This document shows positions 46,192 to 56,770 of a stretch of 64,000 nucleotides of DNA, in pieces; the first letter of the stretch is position 1; each line of letters opens with the position of its first letter. Source of the stretch: Sorangium aterium (GTDB taxonomy: Bacteria > Myxococcota_A > Polyangia > Polyangiales > Polyangiaceae); contig NZ_JAQNDK010000001.1 in assembly GCF_028368935.1 (NCBI RefSeq), forward strand, positions 1,550,001 through 1,614,000, read 5' to 3'. The notes below the pieces were generated by a model, which worked only from the letters and a program-made list of their open reading frames with translations, was not told the DNA's origin and ran no database searches. Position numbers and translations under genes: made by a program.

Positions 46192-46375
46192 GCGCTCGCT
46201 GGAAAGCGAAAGGCACGTGGCAACTTGCCTCGCTGAGGCGCGCTGCCGCTGACGCGCCCGTGCAGGGGTTCAGGAGCTCCCCGAGCGGATCGCCTGGCAC
46301 AGGCGATGCTCCAGACTCGGCGCGTGCCGTCGCGTGGCGAGCGGCGGATGGCCGGAGCACACGGCAGGAGACCGC

Positions 46376-48244
46376 ATGTCGAGCAACATGACCCAGGCGT
46401 TCGATCACACCTCAGGGGAATGCTTCGAGGTCGGCACGGTGGTGGGCGACAAGTATCAGCTCCTCCGCAAAGCGGGAGAGGGCGCGATGGGGTCTGTCTG
46501 GGTCGCCACGAACACGGCGCTCGAGGCCAATGTGGCCATCAAGGTGCTGCGGCCGGAGATGCGCTCTCCCGCGATCGCCGAGCGCCTGCTGCGTGAGGCG
46601 CGGGCCGCGGCGAAGCTCAGCCACCCCGGGATCGTGCGTGTCTTCGATCTCGGCAAGACCGCGGGCGGCACCCCGTACATCGTGATGGAGCTCCTGGAGG
46701 GCGAGGCCCTCCGGGACGTGCTCTGCCGCGAGCACCGGCTCGCTCCCGAGGTGGCGGTCTCCATCCTGCTGCCGGTCGCGAGCGCGATGCACGCGGCCCA
46801 CGAGCGGGGCATCGTTCACCGGGATCTCAAGCCGGACAACGTCATGCTCGCGAATCAGGGCGACGGGCGGATAAGGCCCAAGGTCGTCGATTTCGGGATC
46901 GCGAAGGTGACGTGGACCGAGCCCGAGTCCGGATCGACGGGCGCGGCCGTGATCGGGACTCCGCAGTACATGCCGCCGGAGCAGGCGCTGGGGCAGGGCC
47001 ACATCGATCATCGCGCGGACGTCTGGGCGCTCTGCACGATGCTGTACGAGGTGATCGCGGGCGAGACGCCGTATGCGGGGGAGCACGGGTTCGGGACGCT
47101 GCGCGCGATCATCCAGGATCCGGTGCGCTCGCTCGTCGAGCGGTGCGGCTCGGACCCGGCGCTGTGGTCGATCATCGAGCGCGGGCTGCGCAAGGATCCG
47201 GCGGATCGCTGGGGGAGCATGCGCGAGCTCGGCGGCGCGCTCGCGACGTGGCTCGTATCGAGGGGTGTCTCGGAGGACGTGAGCGGCGCGTCGCTGCGCG
47301 CGCAATGGCTGGAGGAGCGGGCCAGCCAGATCCCGTCGCCGTCGCCGCGACAGATGGCGGTGAGCTCGGCGCCGACGCTGCACTCGCGCCGCGCGGAGGA
47401 CTCCCTGGAGCTGCAGCTGCCCCTGACGGCCGCGCCTAGGGCGCCGGGGGCGGCGGAGCGCAAGGGGATCGAGGAGAGCGGAGAGCGCGCGTGGTCCGAG
47501 GCGACAGCGATGGTGAATCTGCCAGGGGCGGCGCCTCCGTCGCCGCGATCCTCGTGGCGGGAGCGCTTTCCGCTCCGCGCCGTCGCGGCGGCCGGGCTCG
47601 TGGCCCTGGCGGGAGCGGGGGTGTGGAGCGTCGCGCTGGGCACGACGGGTAGCGCGGTCGAGTCGACGCTGGCGCCGCCGGTCGAGCCCGTGGCGGTGAT
47701 CGCCGCTGCGCCGTCTCCGGCGCAGCCAGCGCTAGAGGCGATCTCCCGTTCGGCCGGCGTGGCGCCCGGGAGCGTGGCGCCGCCGGCCGGGCCCCCGGTA
47801 CAGCGCCCGGCGCGCGCTCTGAAGGCTACGGTCCCCGCGCCTGCGACGCCGGCCGCGGCAGCGCGGACTGCGACCGCCGCGCCGGCGGCGAGCGCGCCAG
47901 CCGCGACCGGGAAGCCGCCGGCGGCAGCGGTGGGCGCGCCGCCCGGGTCATCCGGGCCCAACACAGGCGCGGAGGCGCCTGCCCCGCCTGCACAGCCGGT
48001 GTCCGCCGGCTCGGCGCCGGTGCCGGGGAGCGCCGCCTGTCCGGCTGGCGGTGGCCGGGAAGGCGGGGAAGCGGCCTGCCCGCCGGCCGCCGAGGCGTCG
48101 GCGAGCGCCGCGGAGGTCTACGATGACGCCGGGGCGGCCGAGAAGGAGCCCGCCGTTCACCGTGCGGCGCCCACCGAGGAGGCGCCGCCGTCCGCGGATG
48201 CCGGCGCAGCGGAGGGCTCTTCGAGCGCTCCAGCGGCGCCGTAG
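46376..48244 (+). CDS. membrane Ser/Thr protein kinase
   Basis: 622 residues from the ATG at 46376, which has CAGGAGACCGC upstream. Kinase domain about 20-285: GEGAMG, VAIKVL, HRDLKPDN, DFGIAK, GTPQYMPPEQ. A linker, one transmembrane helix (about residue 405-425; LRAVAAAGLVALAGAGV) and a long Ala/Pro-rich tail with little structure follow. It is a standard Pkn kinase; all catalytic residues are present. It lies alone between the stress protein and the PLD gene. Confidence 0.95.
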   Translation: MSSNMTQAFDHTSGECFEVGTVVGDKYQLLRKAGEGAMGSVWVATNTALEANVAIKVLRPEMRSPAIAERLLREARAAAKLSHPGIVRVFDLGKTAGGTPYIVMELLEGEALRDVLCREHRLAPEVAVSILLPVASAMHAAHERGIVHRDLKPDNVMLANQGDGRIRPKVVDFGIAKVTWTEPESGSTGAAVIGTPQYMPPEQALGQGHIDHRADVWALCTMLYEVIAGETPYAGEHGFGTLRAIIQDPVRSLVERCGSDPALWSIIERGLRKDPADRWGSMRELGGALATWLVSRGVSEDVSGASLRAQWLEERASQIPSPSPRQMAVSSAPTLHSRRAEDSLELQLPLTAAPRAPGAAERKGIEESGERAWSEATAMVNLPGAAPPSPRSSWRERFPLRAVAAAGLVALAGAGVWSVALGTTGSAVESTLAPPVEPVAVIAAAPSPAQPALEAISRSAGVAPGSVAPPAGPPVQRPARALKATVPAPATPAAAARTATAAPAASAPAATGKPPAAAVGAPPGSSGPNTGAEAPAPPAQPVSAGSAPVPGSAACPAGGGREGGEAACPPAAEASASAAEVYDDAGAAEKEPAVHRAAPTEEAPPSADAGAAEGSSSAPAAP

Positions 48245-48278
48245 CGGCCCGATGCCGCCCCGGCGGGCGGGGCTGGAG

Positions 48279-49514
48279 CTAGACGCCGAGCGCCCGCAGG
48301 AACCCGCCGTCGCACTCGGCATCGGGGAGCGCGCCTCCCCGGCGCACGCCCGCATGGCGAGGCTCCAGCAGGTCGAGGCCGAAGCTCCACAGCGCGTTGC
48401 GCGCCTGCGCGAAGAGGCCCTGCCTGGGCAGGTTGTCGAGGCGCACGGCCTCGCTCCGCCCGAGGTCCTGCTCGAACAGGCGGGCCGTGTCCCTCACGAA
48501 GGCGGGTTGCTTCACGATGAGGTTCGCCTCGCTCACCCACCTCAGGCTCGTCGGGTTCACGTTGAAGGTCCCCACCGTCGCCCAGTCGTCGTCGATCACC
48601 GCGAGCTTCGCGTGGAGCATCGACGGGAGGAACTCGTGGATCTGGAGCCCGTTCTCCAGCCATGACGTGTACCGCGCGAGGCTCGCGTGGCGGATGGCCG
48701 GGAGGTCGGAGTCGCGCGGCACGATGATCTTCACGTCGATCCCGCGGCGGGCGGCGTCGATGAGCTCGCGCTCGAGCCCGCGGGGAGGGCAGAAATACGC
48801 GTTCTCGATCCACACCCGCCGCCGCGCCGCGCGCACCCGCGCGAGGTGGCGCTCGTAGATGACCGCGGGCGGCGTGGGCGCGTCGGTGATGAACTCCACG
48901 TCGTCGTAGACGCCGTCCGTCCAGTAATCGAAGGACCGCCCCGCGGCCTCGTCGGCGAGCATCCAGCGGCACTCGAACGCCCGCGCCATGTCGGTCACGC
49001 AGGGCCCCATCACCCGGCTACAGACCTCGTGCCAGCCGTCGCCGCCCTCGTCGCGCGGCAGCCACTCGTCGGCCCACGCAGCGCCGCCGACGTACCCGGC
49101 GCCGTCGATCACCACGATGCGCGCGTGCTCCCGCGGGAACAGGGCGCCCCCGCGGAGGACGGCGCCCAGCGGCCTGTAGGCGCGGGCGCGGATGCCGCGG
49201 GCCCTCATGTCCTCGAAGAACGCCGCCGGCGTCGTGTGGCTGCCGAGCGCGTCGTACAGGAGCCGGACATCCACGCCGCGCCGCGCGGCGTTCGCGAAGG
49301 CGTCGGCGAAGCGATGACCCATGAGATCGTTGCGGTAGATGTACGTGGAGATCCAGATCCGCTCCCGGGCACGCGCAATGTCATCGAGGAGCGACTCGAG
49401 CACCCATTTCATCCCCGGGAGGAGGCGCGTCGTGTGGAGAGCGCCCCCTGCCGCAGCGCGACCGGTGCTGGAGTCCGCCCTGGAGCCTGGAAATGTCGGC
49501 GCCGAGCAGGTCAT
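48279..49514 (-). CDS. phospholipase D/cardiolipin synthase family protein
   Basis: 411 residues with two HKD motifs. The second is intact: HAKLAVID at His301-Lys303-Asp308, followed by GTFNVNPTS. The first reads HARIVVID at His130-Arg132-Asp137, followed by GGAAWADEW; its Lys is Arg, which may weaken activity. The spacing and IWISTYIYRND, RGVDVKIIVPRDSD and YTSWLENGLQIHEF segments match bacterial cardiolipin synthases, but without their N-terminal membrane helices. Likely acts on phospholipids at the membrane. Confidence 0.88.
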   Translation of the reverse strand: MTCSAPTFPGSRADSSTGRAAAGGALHTTRLLPGMKWVLESLLDDIARARERIWISTYIYRNDLMGHRFADAFANAARRGVDVRLLYDALGSHTTPAAFFEDMRARGIRARAYRPLGAVLRGGALFPREHARIVVIDGAGYVGGAAWADEWLPRDEGGDGWHEVCSRVMGPCVTDMARAFECRWMLADEAAGRSFDYWTDGVYDDVEFITDAPTPPAVIYERHLARVRAARRRVWIENAYFCPPRGLERELIDAARRGIDVKIIVPRDSDLPAIRHASLARYTSWLENGLQIHEFLPSMLHAKLAVIDDDWATVGTFNVNPTSLRWVSEANLIVKQPAFVRDTARLFEQDLGRSEAVRLDNLPRQGLFAQARNALWSFGLDLLEPRHAGVRRGGALPDAECDGGFLRALGV

Positions 49515-49653
49515 GTCGAGTCCCGAACGCCGGGCGGTTGCAGCTCGATTGCCACAGCGGCCCGCGCGTCCTCACCACCGTGGCTCAAGCAGCCGGTGTG
49601 CCACGTCGCCAAGGCGCGAGCGCGCAGGGATGTCAGCAGGAGAAGGCTCACCA

Positions 49654-49670
49654 CGTGGCAAAGTGCCACG
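49654..49670. promoter_or_regulatory. inverted repeat in a divergent promoter region
   Basis: CGTGGCA-AAG-TGCCACG has 7-base perfect arms. A related half-site GTGCCACGTCGCC lies about 65 bases upstream. They sit between the PLD gene and the DUF421 pair, which diverge over 274 bases, and could be an operator. Confidence 0.45.
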
Positions 49671-49788
49671 CGCGTGGCGTCGGTGAGGCGACCGTCTCTC
49701 CGGCGCATCGGCTGTCCTCGCGGGCTTCGCAGGCGGGCCACGCGTGCGCGAGCGGGCCGCGGCACCAGTCTTGAACGGCGTGGGCGCG

Positions 49789-50349
49789 ATGATGCCCGCC
49801 GCCCGCGAGTTCGCCGCTCCTCGACCCGCCCGGACGCGCGCCAGGTCGCGCCGAGCGCCCTCCGAGCCCCAACCCAGACCGCCGCCCGCGCCGCCGCTGC
49901 GGCGCCGGCTCGCCCTGGATCCCCTGCACGCGATCGGCGCGTTCGCGCTCGCCTGCGTGGCCGCAAGCGCCTTGTTCATGCACGCGCGGGGGACGCGCGA
50001 GGCGACGGCGCAGGGGCTCACCCTGCGCGTCGCTCATCCCGAGAGGATGCGCTTCCGCGACATGGAGCGGGTCACGCTCGACGTGCAGAACACGGCGGGC
50101 GAGCCCTGCCGGGCGGCCGCGCTCACGCTCGACGAGGCGTACCTGGACAGCTTCGAGGAGCACCACGCCACGCCCGCAGAGGCGGCGTTCGGGCGCTTCG
50201 AGCTGGGCGACCTCGCGCCCGGCGAGCGACGCCGGATCGACATCGAGCTCCGCGGCGAGCGCAGCTGGCTCGCCTCGGGCAACGCGACCCTGTCGTGCGG
50301 CGGGGAGCGCGGCGTCAACGTGCCGCTCCGCACGTTCATCTTCCCCTGA
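49789..50349 (+). CDS. membrane-anchored protein of unknown function
   Basis: About 186 residues from ATG 49789 (a GTG at 49744 is an alternative). A basic Pro-rich N-terminus precedes one transmembrane helix (ALDPLHAIGAFALACVAASALFM), then a beta-sandwich-like domain (LTLRVAHPERM, VTLDVQNTAGEPCRAA, LGDLAPGERRRIDIELRG) with two Cys that may bridge. No known family by eye. Its stop lies seven bases before the DUF421 gene, so the two form an operon. Confidence 0.7.
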   Translation: MMPAAREFAAPRPARTRARSRRAPSEPQPRPPPAPPLRRRLALDPLHAIGAFALACVAASALFMHARGTREATAQGLTLRVAHPERMRFRDMERVTLDVQNTAGEPCRAAALTLDEAYLDSFEEHHATPAEAAFGRFELGDLAPGERRRIDIELRGERSWLASGNATLSCGGERGVNVPLRTFIFP

Positions 50350-50356
50350 GATCACC

Positions 50357-50842
50357 ATGGAGACCGTCGCGCGCGTCGCCTTCGTCTATGTGTTCCTCGC
50401 CGCCGCGTTCCGCGTGCTCGGCAAGCGCGAGCTCAGCTCGATGTCGCCCTTCGAGCTCGTCACGCTCATGCTGATCCCCGAGATCGTCTCTCAGGCCCTC
50501 GTCCGCGAGGCGTCGCTCGCGAACGCGCTCGCGGGCGTGTCCACCGTCCTCGTGCTCGTGTTCCTGACGTCCGTCCTGACGCACCTCTTCCCGAAGGCGT
50601 CCGAGGTCATCGACGGCTCGCCCACGGTGCTGGTCGCGAAGGGCCGTATCCTGGAAGCGGCGTGCAATCGCGAGCGGATCCAGCCGGAGGAGATCCTGTC
50701 CGAGATGCACAAGAGCGGGCTGGAGCGCCTCTCCCAGGTGCGATGGGCCATCCTGGAGGCGGACGGCGCCCTCACCATCGTCCCGGAGCAGGGCCACGGC
50801 CTGCCCGTCTCCCCGGCCAGGACGCGGGACGAAGGCGTGTGA
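50357..50842 (+). CDS. DUF421/YetF family membrane protein
   Basis: 161 residues. Three hydrophobic helices (VARVAFVYVFLAAAFRVLGK, FELVTLMLIPEIVSQAL, VSTVLVLVFLTSVLTHLF) are followed by the soluble DUF421 domain: VIDGSPTVLVAKGRI, PEEILSEMHKSGLERLSQVRWAILEADG. It is shorter than Bacillus YetF (about 220) but has the hallmark ending. The function is not established; spore-resistance relatives are known. It follows its partner by seven bases. Confidence 0.85.
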   Translation: METVARVAFVYVFLAAAFRVLGKRELSSMSPFELVTLMLIPEIVSQALVREASLANALAGVSTVLVLVFLTSVLTHLFPKASEVIDGSPTVLVAKGRILEAACNRERIQPEEILSEMHKSGLERLSQVRWAILEADGALTIVPEQGHGLPVSPARTRDEGV

Positions 50843-50849
50843 GCGCCGG

Positions 50850-52340
50850 TCAGGCCGGGCGGGAGGCGAGGCGGCGCGCGCCGCGGCGGGCGATCGCCGC
50901 CGCGAGGGCGAGGGCGCCGAGCGCCGTGCCCACGAGCGTGCCCTGCCCGCGGGTCCGCGAGGGGCGGTCGCCGTCGAGGACCGGGGTCGCCGCGCCGCAG
51001 AGCACATCGGCGTGGACGCTGACGCGGGCGCGCAGCCAGTTGTCGACCCGCTCCTGCGGCGCGGGGCTCAGGACGAGGTCCGTGTCGAGCGCGGCGCGCG
51101 GCAGGTTCGCCTCCAGGCGGGTCAGCCAGACGTCCTTCGGGTGCAGGCCGACCATCGCGATCGCGAGGTCGTCGAGCGCCCCGCACGCGAGCTCGCGCGC
51201 GTCGATCTGGCCGGAGGCGACCTCCCCGCAGCTCGGATCGGACAGCGGGACGCCGGCCGGGCACGGGTTCGCCACGGCGCGGCTCTCGGTCGCGATCTCG
51301 GCGAAGCGCACGGCGCACGCGGCGTCCTGGACCTCGCCGGTCTCGCCGTTGGCGAGCCCCTGCTGGGCGAACGCGGCGGCGATCGTGTCGACCGGGGTGG
51401 TCGAGCCGCTCGTTGTGTAGCGCACGCCGAACGGCGCCGCGGGGCTCGACACGGGCGAGAACAGCGAGCCCTGCTGCGCGTAGGGGGTGAGGAACGCGCG
51501 GCCGCCGTCGGCCGCCGCGATCGCCTTCTCGCGGAGCACGCCGTAGTTCGACTCCTGCGAGGCGAAGTCCCACGCGAGGAGGTCGATGGGGACGGCCGCG
51601 GCCGCGAACCCCTCGGGGGCGAGCCGCGCCTCGCTGATGGTGAAGAGGGTGATCGCGACGTTCGCGCCCGTCCCGGCGGCGACCATCCGGAGCGGGAGCG
51701 CGGGGTTCGCCCCCGGCGTGACGACCCGCACCGGCGTCATCTCCTTCACGTCCTTGCCGGGCTGAAGCCTGATGGCGATGAAGTCGAAGCCCTCCTCGAC
51801 ATAGGCATCGATGATCGGCTGCGTGGACTCGTCGACGTTGAAGCCGTTCGTCTCGAGCCACGTGTTCAACGCGCCGGGCGTGTCCGTCGCGAGCGTCACG
51901 GTCTCGTACGGACCGACGGTGCCGCGGTGGAGCACGGTGACCTGATCGCCGACGCCGAGCGAGTCGCCCGCCGCCTCCGCGGAGCCGAGGGTCGAGCCGC
52001 AGCCGCCGCCGCTCCGGGCGCAGGTGGAGCTCGGCGCGGTGATGCGCACCGACGTGGCCGCGTCGAGCGTCTCGAACCAGGCGTCCGAGCCTTCCTCGAG
52101 GATCGCCCCGCGCTTCACCGGGAGCACCCACCCGAACGCACTCGGATCGCCGGAGTACTGGATCTGATCCCAGAGCACCGACTGGACGGGCGACACGGAG
52201 AGCACCATCCGGTGCGCGTTGACGACCGTCGTCTCGGTCGGCGGAGCGAAGCACCCGCCGCAGGCGAGCGCCTCGCGCGGCGACAGGAGCGTCGCGGAAG
52301 GAACGGCGAGCGCAAGGAGCGCGAACAAGCGAAGTTTCAT
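50850..52340 (-). CDS. secreted DUF2330 family protein
   Basis: 496 residues. A signal peptide (LLSPREALAC) is followed by the DUF2330 core: CGGCFAPPTETTVVNAHRMV, WDQIQYSGDPSAFGWVLPV and EGFDFIAIRLQPG. A C-terminal hydrophobic helix and Arg cluster (TALGALALAAAIARRGARR) suggests surface anchoring in the style of myxobacterial sorting tails, although the CxC is not evident. The function is unknown. The ATG has GGAGGTAGCCG upstream, an excellent site. It converges with the DUF421 gene. Confidence 0.85.
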   Translation of the reverse strand: MKLRLFALLALAVPSATLLSPREALACGGCFAPPTETTVVNAHRMVLSVSPVQSVLWDQIQYSGDPSAFGWVLPVKRGAILEEGSDAWFETLDAATSVRITAPSSTCARSGGGCGSTLGSAEAAGDSLGVGDQVTVLHRGTVGPYETVTLATDTPGALNTWLETNGFNVDESTQPIIDAYVEEGFDFIAIRLQPGKDVKEMTPVRVVTPGANPALPLRMVAAGTGANVAITLFTISEARLAPEGFAAAAVPIDLLAWDFASQESNYGVLREKAIAAADGGRAFLTPYAQQGSLFSPVSSPAAPFGVRYTTSGSTTPVDTIAAAFAQQGLANGETGEVQDAACAVRFAEIATESRAVANPCPAGVPLSDPSCGEVASGQIDARELACGALDDLAIAMVGLHPKDVWLTRLEANLPRAALDTDLVLSPAPQERVDNWLRARVSVHADVLCGAATPVLDGDRPSRTRGQGTLVGTALGALALAAAIARRGARRLASRPA

Positions 52341-52446
52341 CGGCTACCTCCAGGGGCGCAGGTCAGCGCGGGCGGGCTCTCGGGAGCGCGCGGGCGGCGC
52401 GCGGCGCACCGCCGTCAGGCTATCCAAGCCCGCGCGCGGCGGGCAG

Positions 52447-52590
52447 CCCGCGCACGATTGGCGCGCCGCCTGCTGCCCGGCGAGCCGCCGTCGGCCCGCG
52501 CACGATCAGCGCGCCGCCTGCCGCCCGGCGAGCCGCCGTCGGCCCGCGCGCGATCGGCGCGCCGCCTGCCGCCCGGCGAGCCGCGGTCAG
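52447..52590. repeat. three 48-base tandem repeats reaching into trmFO
   Basis: Units at 52447-52494, 52495-52542 and 52543-52590 share a GCGCGCCGCCTGC(T/C)GCCCGG core and differ at a few bases. The last copy contains the trmFO stop codon at 52587-52589. Confidence 0.8.
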
Positions 52591-54020
52591 CCCGCGGCCC
52601 ACCACGCGTCGAGATCGCGGAGGGCACGCTCGGCCATCACCTCGTAGCGGGCGCGCTTGCGCAGCTTGCCGTGCGCTGGATCGAGCGGCGCGATGTGCGC
52701 CCAGGTGATGTTGGACGGCTGATACGTGGGCTGCTTCCGGCCGAGGTGCGTGAGGATGCCGCCGAGCGCCGTCGTGGGCGGCGGCGGCCGGAGCGGCTCG
52801 TTCCGCAGCTGCTGCGCGAGGAGGATCGCGCACACGAACCCGGCCGCGGCGCTCTCCACGTAGCCCTCGACGCCCGAGATCTGGCCGGCCAGGTGCACGC
52901 CCGGCATCGCGCGGAGCTCCATCGCGGGGCCGAGGAGCGCGGGAGCGTCGACGAAGGTGTTCCGGTGCACGGAGCCCATGCGGAGGAACTCGGCCTCCTC
53001 GAGGCCGGGCACCATCCGGAACACCCGCAGCTGCTCGGCGTACTTCATGCGCGTCTGGAAGCCGACCAGGTTGTACGCCGTCGCCGCCTCGTCCTCCGGG
53101 CGCAGCTGGAGCACCGCGTAGGGGCGCCGGCCGGTGCGCGGATCGGTGAGCCCCACCGGCTTCATCGGCCCGAACGCGAGCGTCTGCTCGCCGCGCGCCG
53201 CCATCACCTCGCAGGGCAGGCACCCCTCGAAGTAGCGCACCTCCTCGAAGGCGCGGGCCTCCACCTTGTCCGACGCGACGAGGGCCTGGACGAACGCCTT
53301 GTACTGCGCCTCGTCGAAGGGGCAGTTCACGTACGCCTCGTCGCCGGCCTCGGCGTCGTCGCGGCGCTCGGCCGCGTCCTCCGGCTGCGCGGCCCGATCC
53401 GGCTGCGCGGTTTGCTCCCGCTGCGCGGCCCGGTCGCCGCGGACGGCGCCCCCCTTGCCGTAGCGCGACTGCTTCCACACGCGCGACCAGTCGATCGAGT
53501 CGGCGCTGACGATCGGCGCGATCGCGTCGTAGTAGGCGAGGTGCTCGGCGCCGACGGCCGCGGCGAGGCTCGCCGCGAGGGCGTCGGAGGTGAGCGGCCC
53601 CGTCGCGAGGATCACGGGCCGCTCGGCGGGGATCTCGGTCACCTCCCGGTGCTCGACGGTGATCCGTGGGTGGGCCTCGATCTCACGCGTCATCGCCTCG
53701 GCGAACCGCTCGCGGTCGACCGCCAGCGCGCCGCCGGCCGGCACCGAGGTCTCGTCGGCGCACCGCAGGGCGAGCGAGCCCACGCGCCGGAGCTCCTCTT
53801 TGAGGAGCCCCACCGCGTTGCTCAGCGCGGCGCCGCGCAGCGAGTTCGAGCACACGAGCTCGGCCATCCGATCGCTCGTCTGCGCAGGCGTGCGCTTGTG
53901 AGGCTTCATCTCGACGAGGCGCACGCGCAGCCCGCGCTGCGCGAGCTGGTACGCCGTCTCGCAACCGGCCAGGCCGCCTCCGACGACGACGACGTCGTGC
54001 TGGCTCTCCGCTCCGTTCAT
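52587..54020 (-). CDS. trmFO: tRNA (uracil-54-C5)-methyltransferase, folate-dependent
   Basis: 477 residues. The protein uses methylenetetrahydrofolate and FAD to make ribothymidine at position 54 of tRNA. Diagnostic parts: FAD-binding [41 protein letters not shown] and [11 protein letters not shown] 36-residue Ala/Gln/Arg/Asp-rich insertion (about 53333-53443) interrupts the region after [11 protein letters not shown]; it is encoded by imperfect 18-base repeats (CTGCGCGGCC). I use the ATG at 54020; a GTG three codons upstream is an alternative. It follows topA by 34 bases. Confidence 0.95.
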   Translation of the reverse strand: MNGAESQHDVVVVGGGLAGCETAYQLAQRGLRVRLVEMKPHKRTPAQTSDRMAELVCSNSLRGAALSNAVGLLKEELRRVGSLALRCADETSVPAGGALAVDRERFAEAMTREIEAHPRITVEHREVTEIPAERPVILATGPLTSDALAASLAAAVGAEHLAYYDAIAPIVSADSIDWSRVWKQSRYGKGGAVRGDRAAQREQTAQPDRAAQPEDAAERRDDAEAGDEAYVNCPFDEAQYKAFVQALVASDKVEARAFEEVRYFEGCLPCEVMAARGEQTLAFGPMKPVGLTDPRTGRRPYAVLQLRPEDEAATAYNLVGFQTRMKYAEQLRVFRMVPGLEEAEFLRMGSVHRNTFVDAPALLGPAMELRAMPGVHLAGQISGVEGYVESAAAGFVCAILLAQQLRNEPLRPPPPTTALGGILTHLGRKQPTYQPSNITWAHIAPLDPAHGKLRKRARYEVMAERALRDLDAWWAAG

Positions 54021-54054
54021 ACAGCTCACCAGGTGGGGGGGTGTCGCGGGCTTC

Positions 54055-56643
54055 TTAGCTCGCCGTGCGGCGGGCGCGCACGGCCCGCTTTTCGGCGGCT
54101 CCCTGGGCCGCGCCAGCGCCCTGCGGCGCCGCCTCGGGCCGGCCGGCCGGCGTGGGCTCTGCCGGCGCGGGCCGGGCGGCCGGCGCCGGGGCGGCGCTCG
54201 CGACGACCGCCGCGGCGTCCGGGGGGGCGGCGCCGTCCGCGGCCCCGTCCTCCCCTTCCCCTTCGACGATCTCCTGCTTGAAGCCGCAGTCCTTCGTCGC
54301 GCAGACGAGCATCGCCTTCTTGCCGCCGGTGCGGGTGACGAACTTCGCGCCGCACTGCGGACACGGGACCGGCACCGGCTTCTGCCAGAGCTTGAACTCG
54401 CACTTCTGCTCGGCGTTCCAGTTGGAGCAGCCGTAGAAGGTGCGCCCGCCCTTCTTGCGCGGCCGGATCTCGATGAGATCGCCGCCGCAGCTCGGGCACG
54501 CGACGCCGAGCGGCACCGGGCGCGTGTTCTTGCAGGCCGGGTACCCGGTGCACGACAGGAAGTCGCCGAAGCGGCCCGTCTTGATGATCATCGGCTTCCC
54601 GCACTTGTCGCACGAGATGTCGGTCTCGCGGACGGCGGCGGTCCCCCGCGCGTCGGACAGGTCGCGCGTCGCCTTGCACTTCGGGTAGCGCTCGCAGCTC
54701 AAGAACCAGCCGTTCTTGCCCCACTTCTTGAGCATCATCGACCCGCACTCGTCGCAGACGATGTCGGTCTTCTCTGCCTCGGGCTTCCACGGCGCGAGCT
54801 TCTTCGACTTGTCGAGCTGCTCCCTGAACTTCTTGTAGAAGGTCTTGAGCAGCTGCTCGCGCTTCAGGCTGCCGGCGCCGACGGCGTCGAGCTCCTCCTC
54901 CATCTGCGCCGTGAAGTTCGGATCCATGATGTCGAGGTTCGACCGGACGAGGCCGTCGACCACGAACTTCCCGAGGAGCGTCGGCTGGAACGCGCCGCCG
55001 TCCCGCTTCTCGACGTACGCGCGCTGCTGCACCTTGCTGATGATCTCGGCGTACGTCGACGGGCGGCCGATGCCGCGCTTCTCCAGCTCGCGCACGAGCG
55101 AGCCCTCGTTGTAGCGGGGCGGCGGCTGCGTGAACTTCTGGTCGGTGATGACCCCCGGGGGCGACACGGAGAGCGCCTCGCCCTCCTTCATGTCGGGCAG
55201 GAGCGCCTCCGAGTCCTCCTCGGCCGAGGGCCCCGGCGCCGCGCGCTCCGCCTCGACGGCGGTCGCCTCGGGCGCCGGCGCGGCGGCGCCGCCGTCCGGG
55301 GCTGCGCCTGCGCTCTCCTCCTCGCCGGCGAACTCCTGCTGGCCCTCGGTCACCTGCAGCCAGCCGGCGAACTTGAGGATCCGCCCGGTGGCCCGGGCGA
55401 GGTAGCTCCGGTACGCGGGCGCCGCGACCGTCGGCGCGACGTCGATCTCGACCGTCGTGCGGTCGTACACCGCCGGGGTCATCTGCGAGGCGACGAAGCG
55501 GTTCCAGATGAGCTTGTACAGCTTGTACTGCTCGTCCTTGAGGTGCTTCTTGATCGAGTCCGGGTGGATCTCGACGCTCGTCGGCCGGATCGCCTCGTGC
55601 GCGTCCTGCGCGTTCTTCTTCGACTTGTAGACGTTCGGGCGCTCGGGGACGAACTCCTTGCCGTACCGCTTCGCGACCACGCCGCGCACCTCGGCGATCG
55701 CGTCGTCGCTGACGCGCGTCGAGTCGGTACGCATGTACGTGATGAGGCCGACCGGGCCGCCGTCGCGCTTGAGGTCGATGCCCTCGTAGAGCGCCTGCGC
55801 GATCTGCATCGTCCGCTTGGCGCCGAAGTGCAGGTAGTTCGTCGCGTCCTGCTGGAGCTTCGAGGTGGTGTACGGGGCGGGCGGGTTGCGCTTCTGCTCG
55901 CGCCGCACGACCTTCGCCACCCGGTAGCGGGCGGTCTCGAGATCGGCGCGCACCTTCCCGGCGACCTCGCCGTTCGTCACCTCGAGCTTCTTGCCGTCGG
56001 CGGAGGCGAGCTTCGCGACGAACGGGGCGCGCTGCGGCGGGCTCGCCGCGCCGAGGCCGACCGCGATGTTCCAGTACTCCTCCGGGACGAACGCCTCGAC
56101 CTCGCGCTCGCGGTCCACGATGAGCCGCAGCGCGACCGACTGCACCCGCCCCGCCGACAGGCCGAACGCGAGCTTCGACCAGACGAGCGCCGAGACGTCG
56201 TAGCCGACGATGCGGTCGAGCACGCGCCGCGCCCGCTGCGCGTCGTACAGGTTCTCGTCGAGCTTGCGGGGGTTGTGGACGCCGTGGTCGACCCCCTTCT
56301 TCGTGATCTCGTGGAACTCGACCCGCGCCACCTTCAGCTTCGGGTTCTTGATCTCCTCCGAGATGTGGAACGCGATCGCCTCCCCTTCGCGATCGGGGTC
56401 GGTCGCCAGGAGCACCTCGTCCGCCCTCTTCGCGGCGGACTTCAGCTCCTCCAGGACCTTCTCCTTGCCCTCGATGACCTCGTAGGTCTCGGCAAAATCG
56501 TTCTGCACGTCGACGGCGTTCTGCTTCTTGGGCAGGTCCTTGACGTGCCCCTTCGAGGCGAACACCTCGTACCCGTTGCCGAGATATTTCTTGATGGTCT
56601 TCGCCTTCGCCGGCGACTCCACGATGACGAGCGTCTTGGCCAT
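54055..56643 (-). CDS. topA: DNA topoisomerase I
   Basis: 862 residues. Type IA features: [23 protein letters not shown] and [13 protein letters not shown], catalytic Tyr303 in [13 protein letters not shown] and the [16 protein letters not shown] gate. Four C-terminal zinc ribbons (CDEC...C, CDKC...C, CPSC...C, CPQC...C) precede an Ala/Pro-rich basic tail. A 60-residue Ala/Glu/Pro insertion lies near residue 430-490. It relaxes negative supercoils. The ATG at 56643 has AGAAGGTGG upstream. The order dprA-topA-trmFO matches Bacillus and many other bacteria. Confidence 0.97.
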   Translation of the reverse strand: MAKTLVIVESPAKAKTIKKYLGNGYEVFASKGHVKDLPKKQNAVDVQNDFAETYEVIEGKEKVLEELKSAAKRADEVLLATDPDREGEAIAFHISEEIKNPKLKVARVEFHEITKKGVDHGVHNPRKLDENLYDAQRARRVLDRIVGYDVSALVWSKLAFGLSAGRVQSVALRLIVDREREVEAFVPEEYWNIAVGLGAASPPQRAPFVAKLASADGKKLEVTNGEVAGKVRADLETARYRVAKVVRREQKRNPPAPYTTSKLQQDATNYLHFGAKRTMQIAQALYEGIDLKRDGGPVGLITYMRTDSTRVSDDAIAEVRGVVAKRYGKEFVPERPNVYKSKKNAQDAHEAIRPTSVEIHPDSIKKHLKDEQYKLYKLIWNRFVASQMTPAVYDRTTVEIDVAPTVAAPAYRSYLARATGRILKFAGWLQVTEGQQEFAGEEESAGAAPDGGAAAPAPEATAVEAERAAPGPSAEEDSEALLPDMKEGEALSVSPPGVITDQKFTQPPPRYNEGSLVRELEKRGIGRPSTYAEIISKVQQRAYVEKRDGGAFQPTLLGKFVVDGLVRSNLDIMDPNFTAQMEEELDAVGAGSLKREQLLKTFYKKFREQLDKSKKLAPWKPEAEKTDIVCDECGSMMLKKWGKNGWFLSCERYPKCKATRDLSDARGTAAVRETDISCDKCGKPMIIKTGRFGDFLSCTGYPACKNTRPVPLGVACPSCGGDLIEIRPRKKGGRTFYGCSNWNAEQKCEFKLWQKPVPVPCPQCGAKFVTRTGGKKAMLVCATKDCGFKQEIVEGEGEDGAADGAAPPDAAAVVASAAPAPAARPAPAEPTPAGRPEAAPQGAGAAQGAAEKRAVRARRTAS

Positions 56644-56770
56644 CACCACCTTCTGAGCAACGAGATCGGGCTTGTGAGGATTGAGGGGCGCCCTTCGGTG
56701 CGAGGGAGGCCCCCCCGCGAGGAGGCGGCCACCCGAAACCGCACTGGGCAGGGTGAGCCGGCGCGCCCCT

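Noticed and set aside
46209-46226. GGCACGTGGCAACTTGCC as a possible sigma-54 promoter before the Ser/Thr kinase
   Set aside because: The GG-to-GC spacing is wrong for sigma-54.
52447-52590. Tandem 48-base units considered as a CRISPR array
   Set aside because: Copies are contiguous with no unique spacers.
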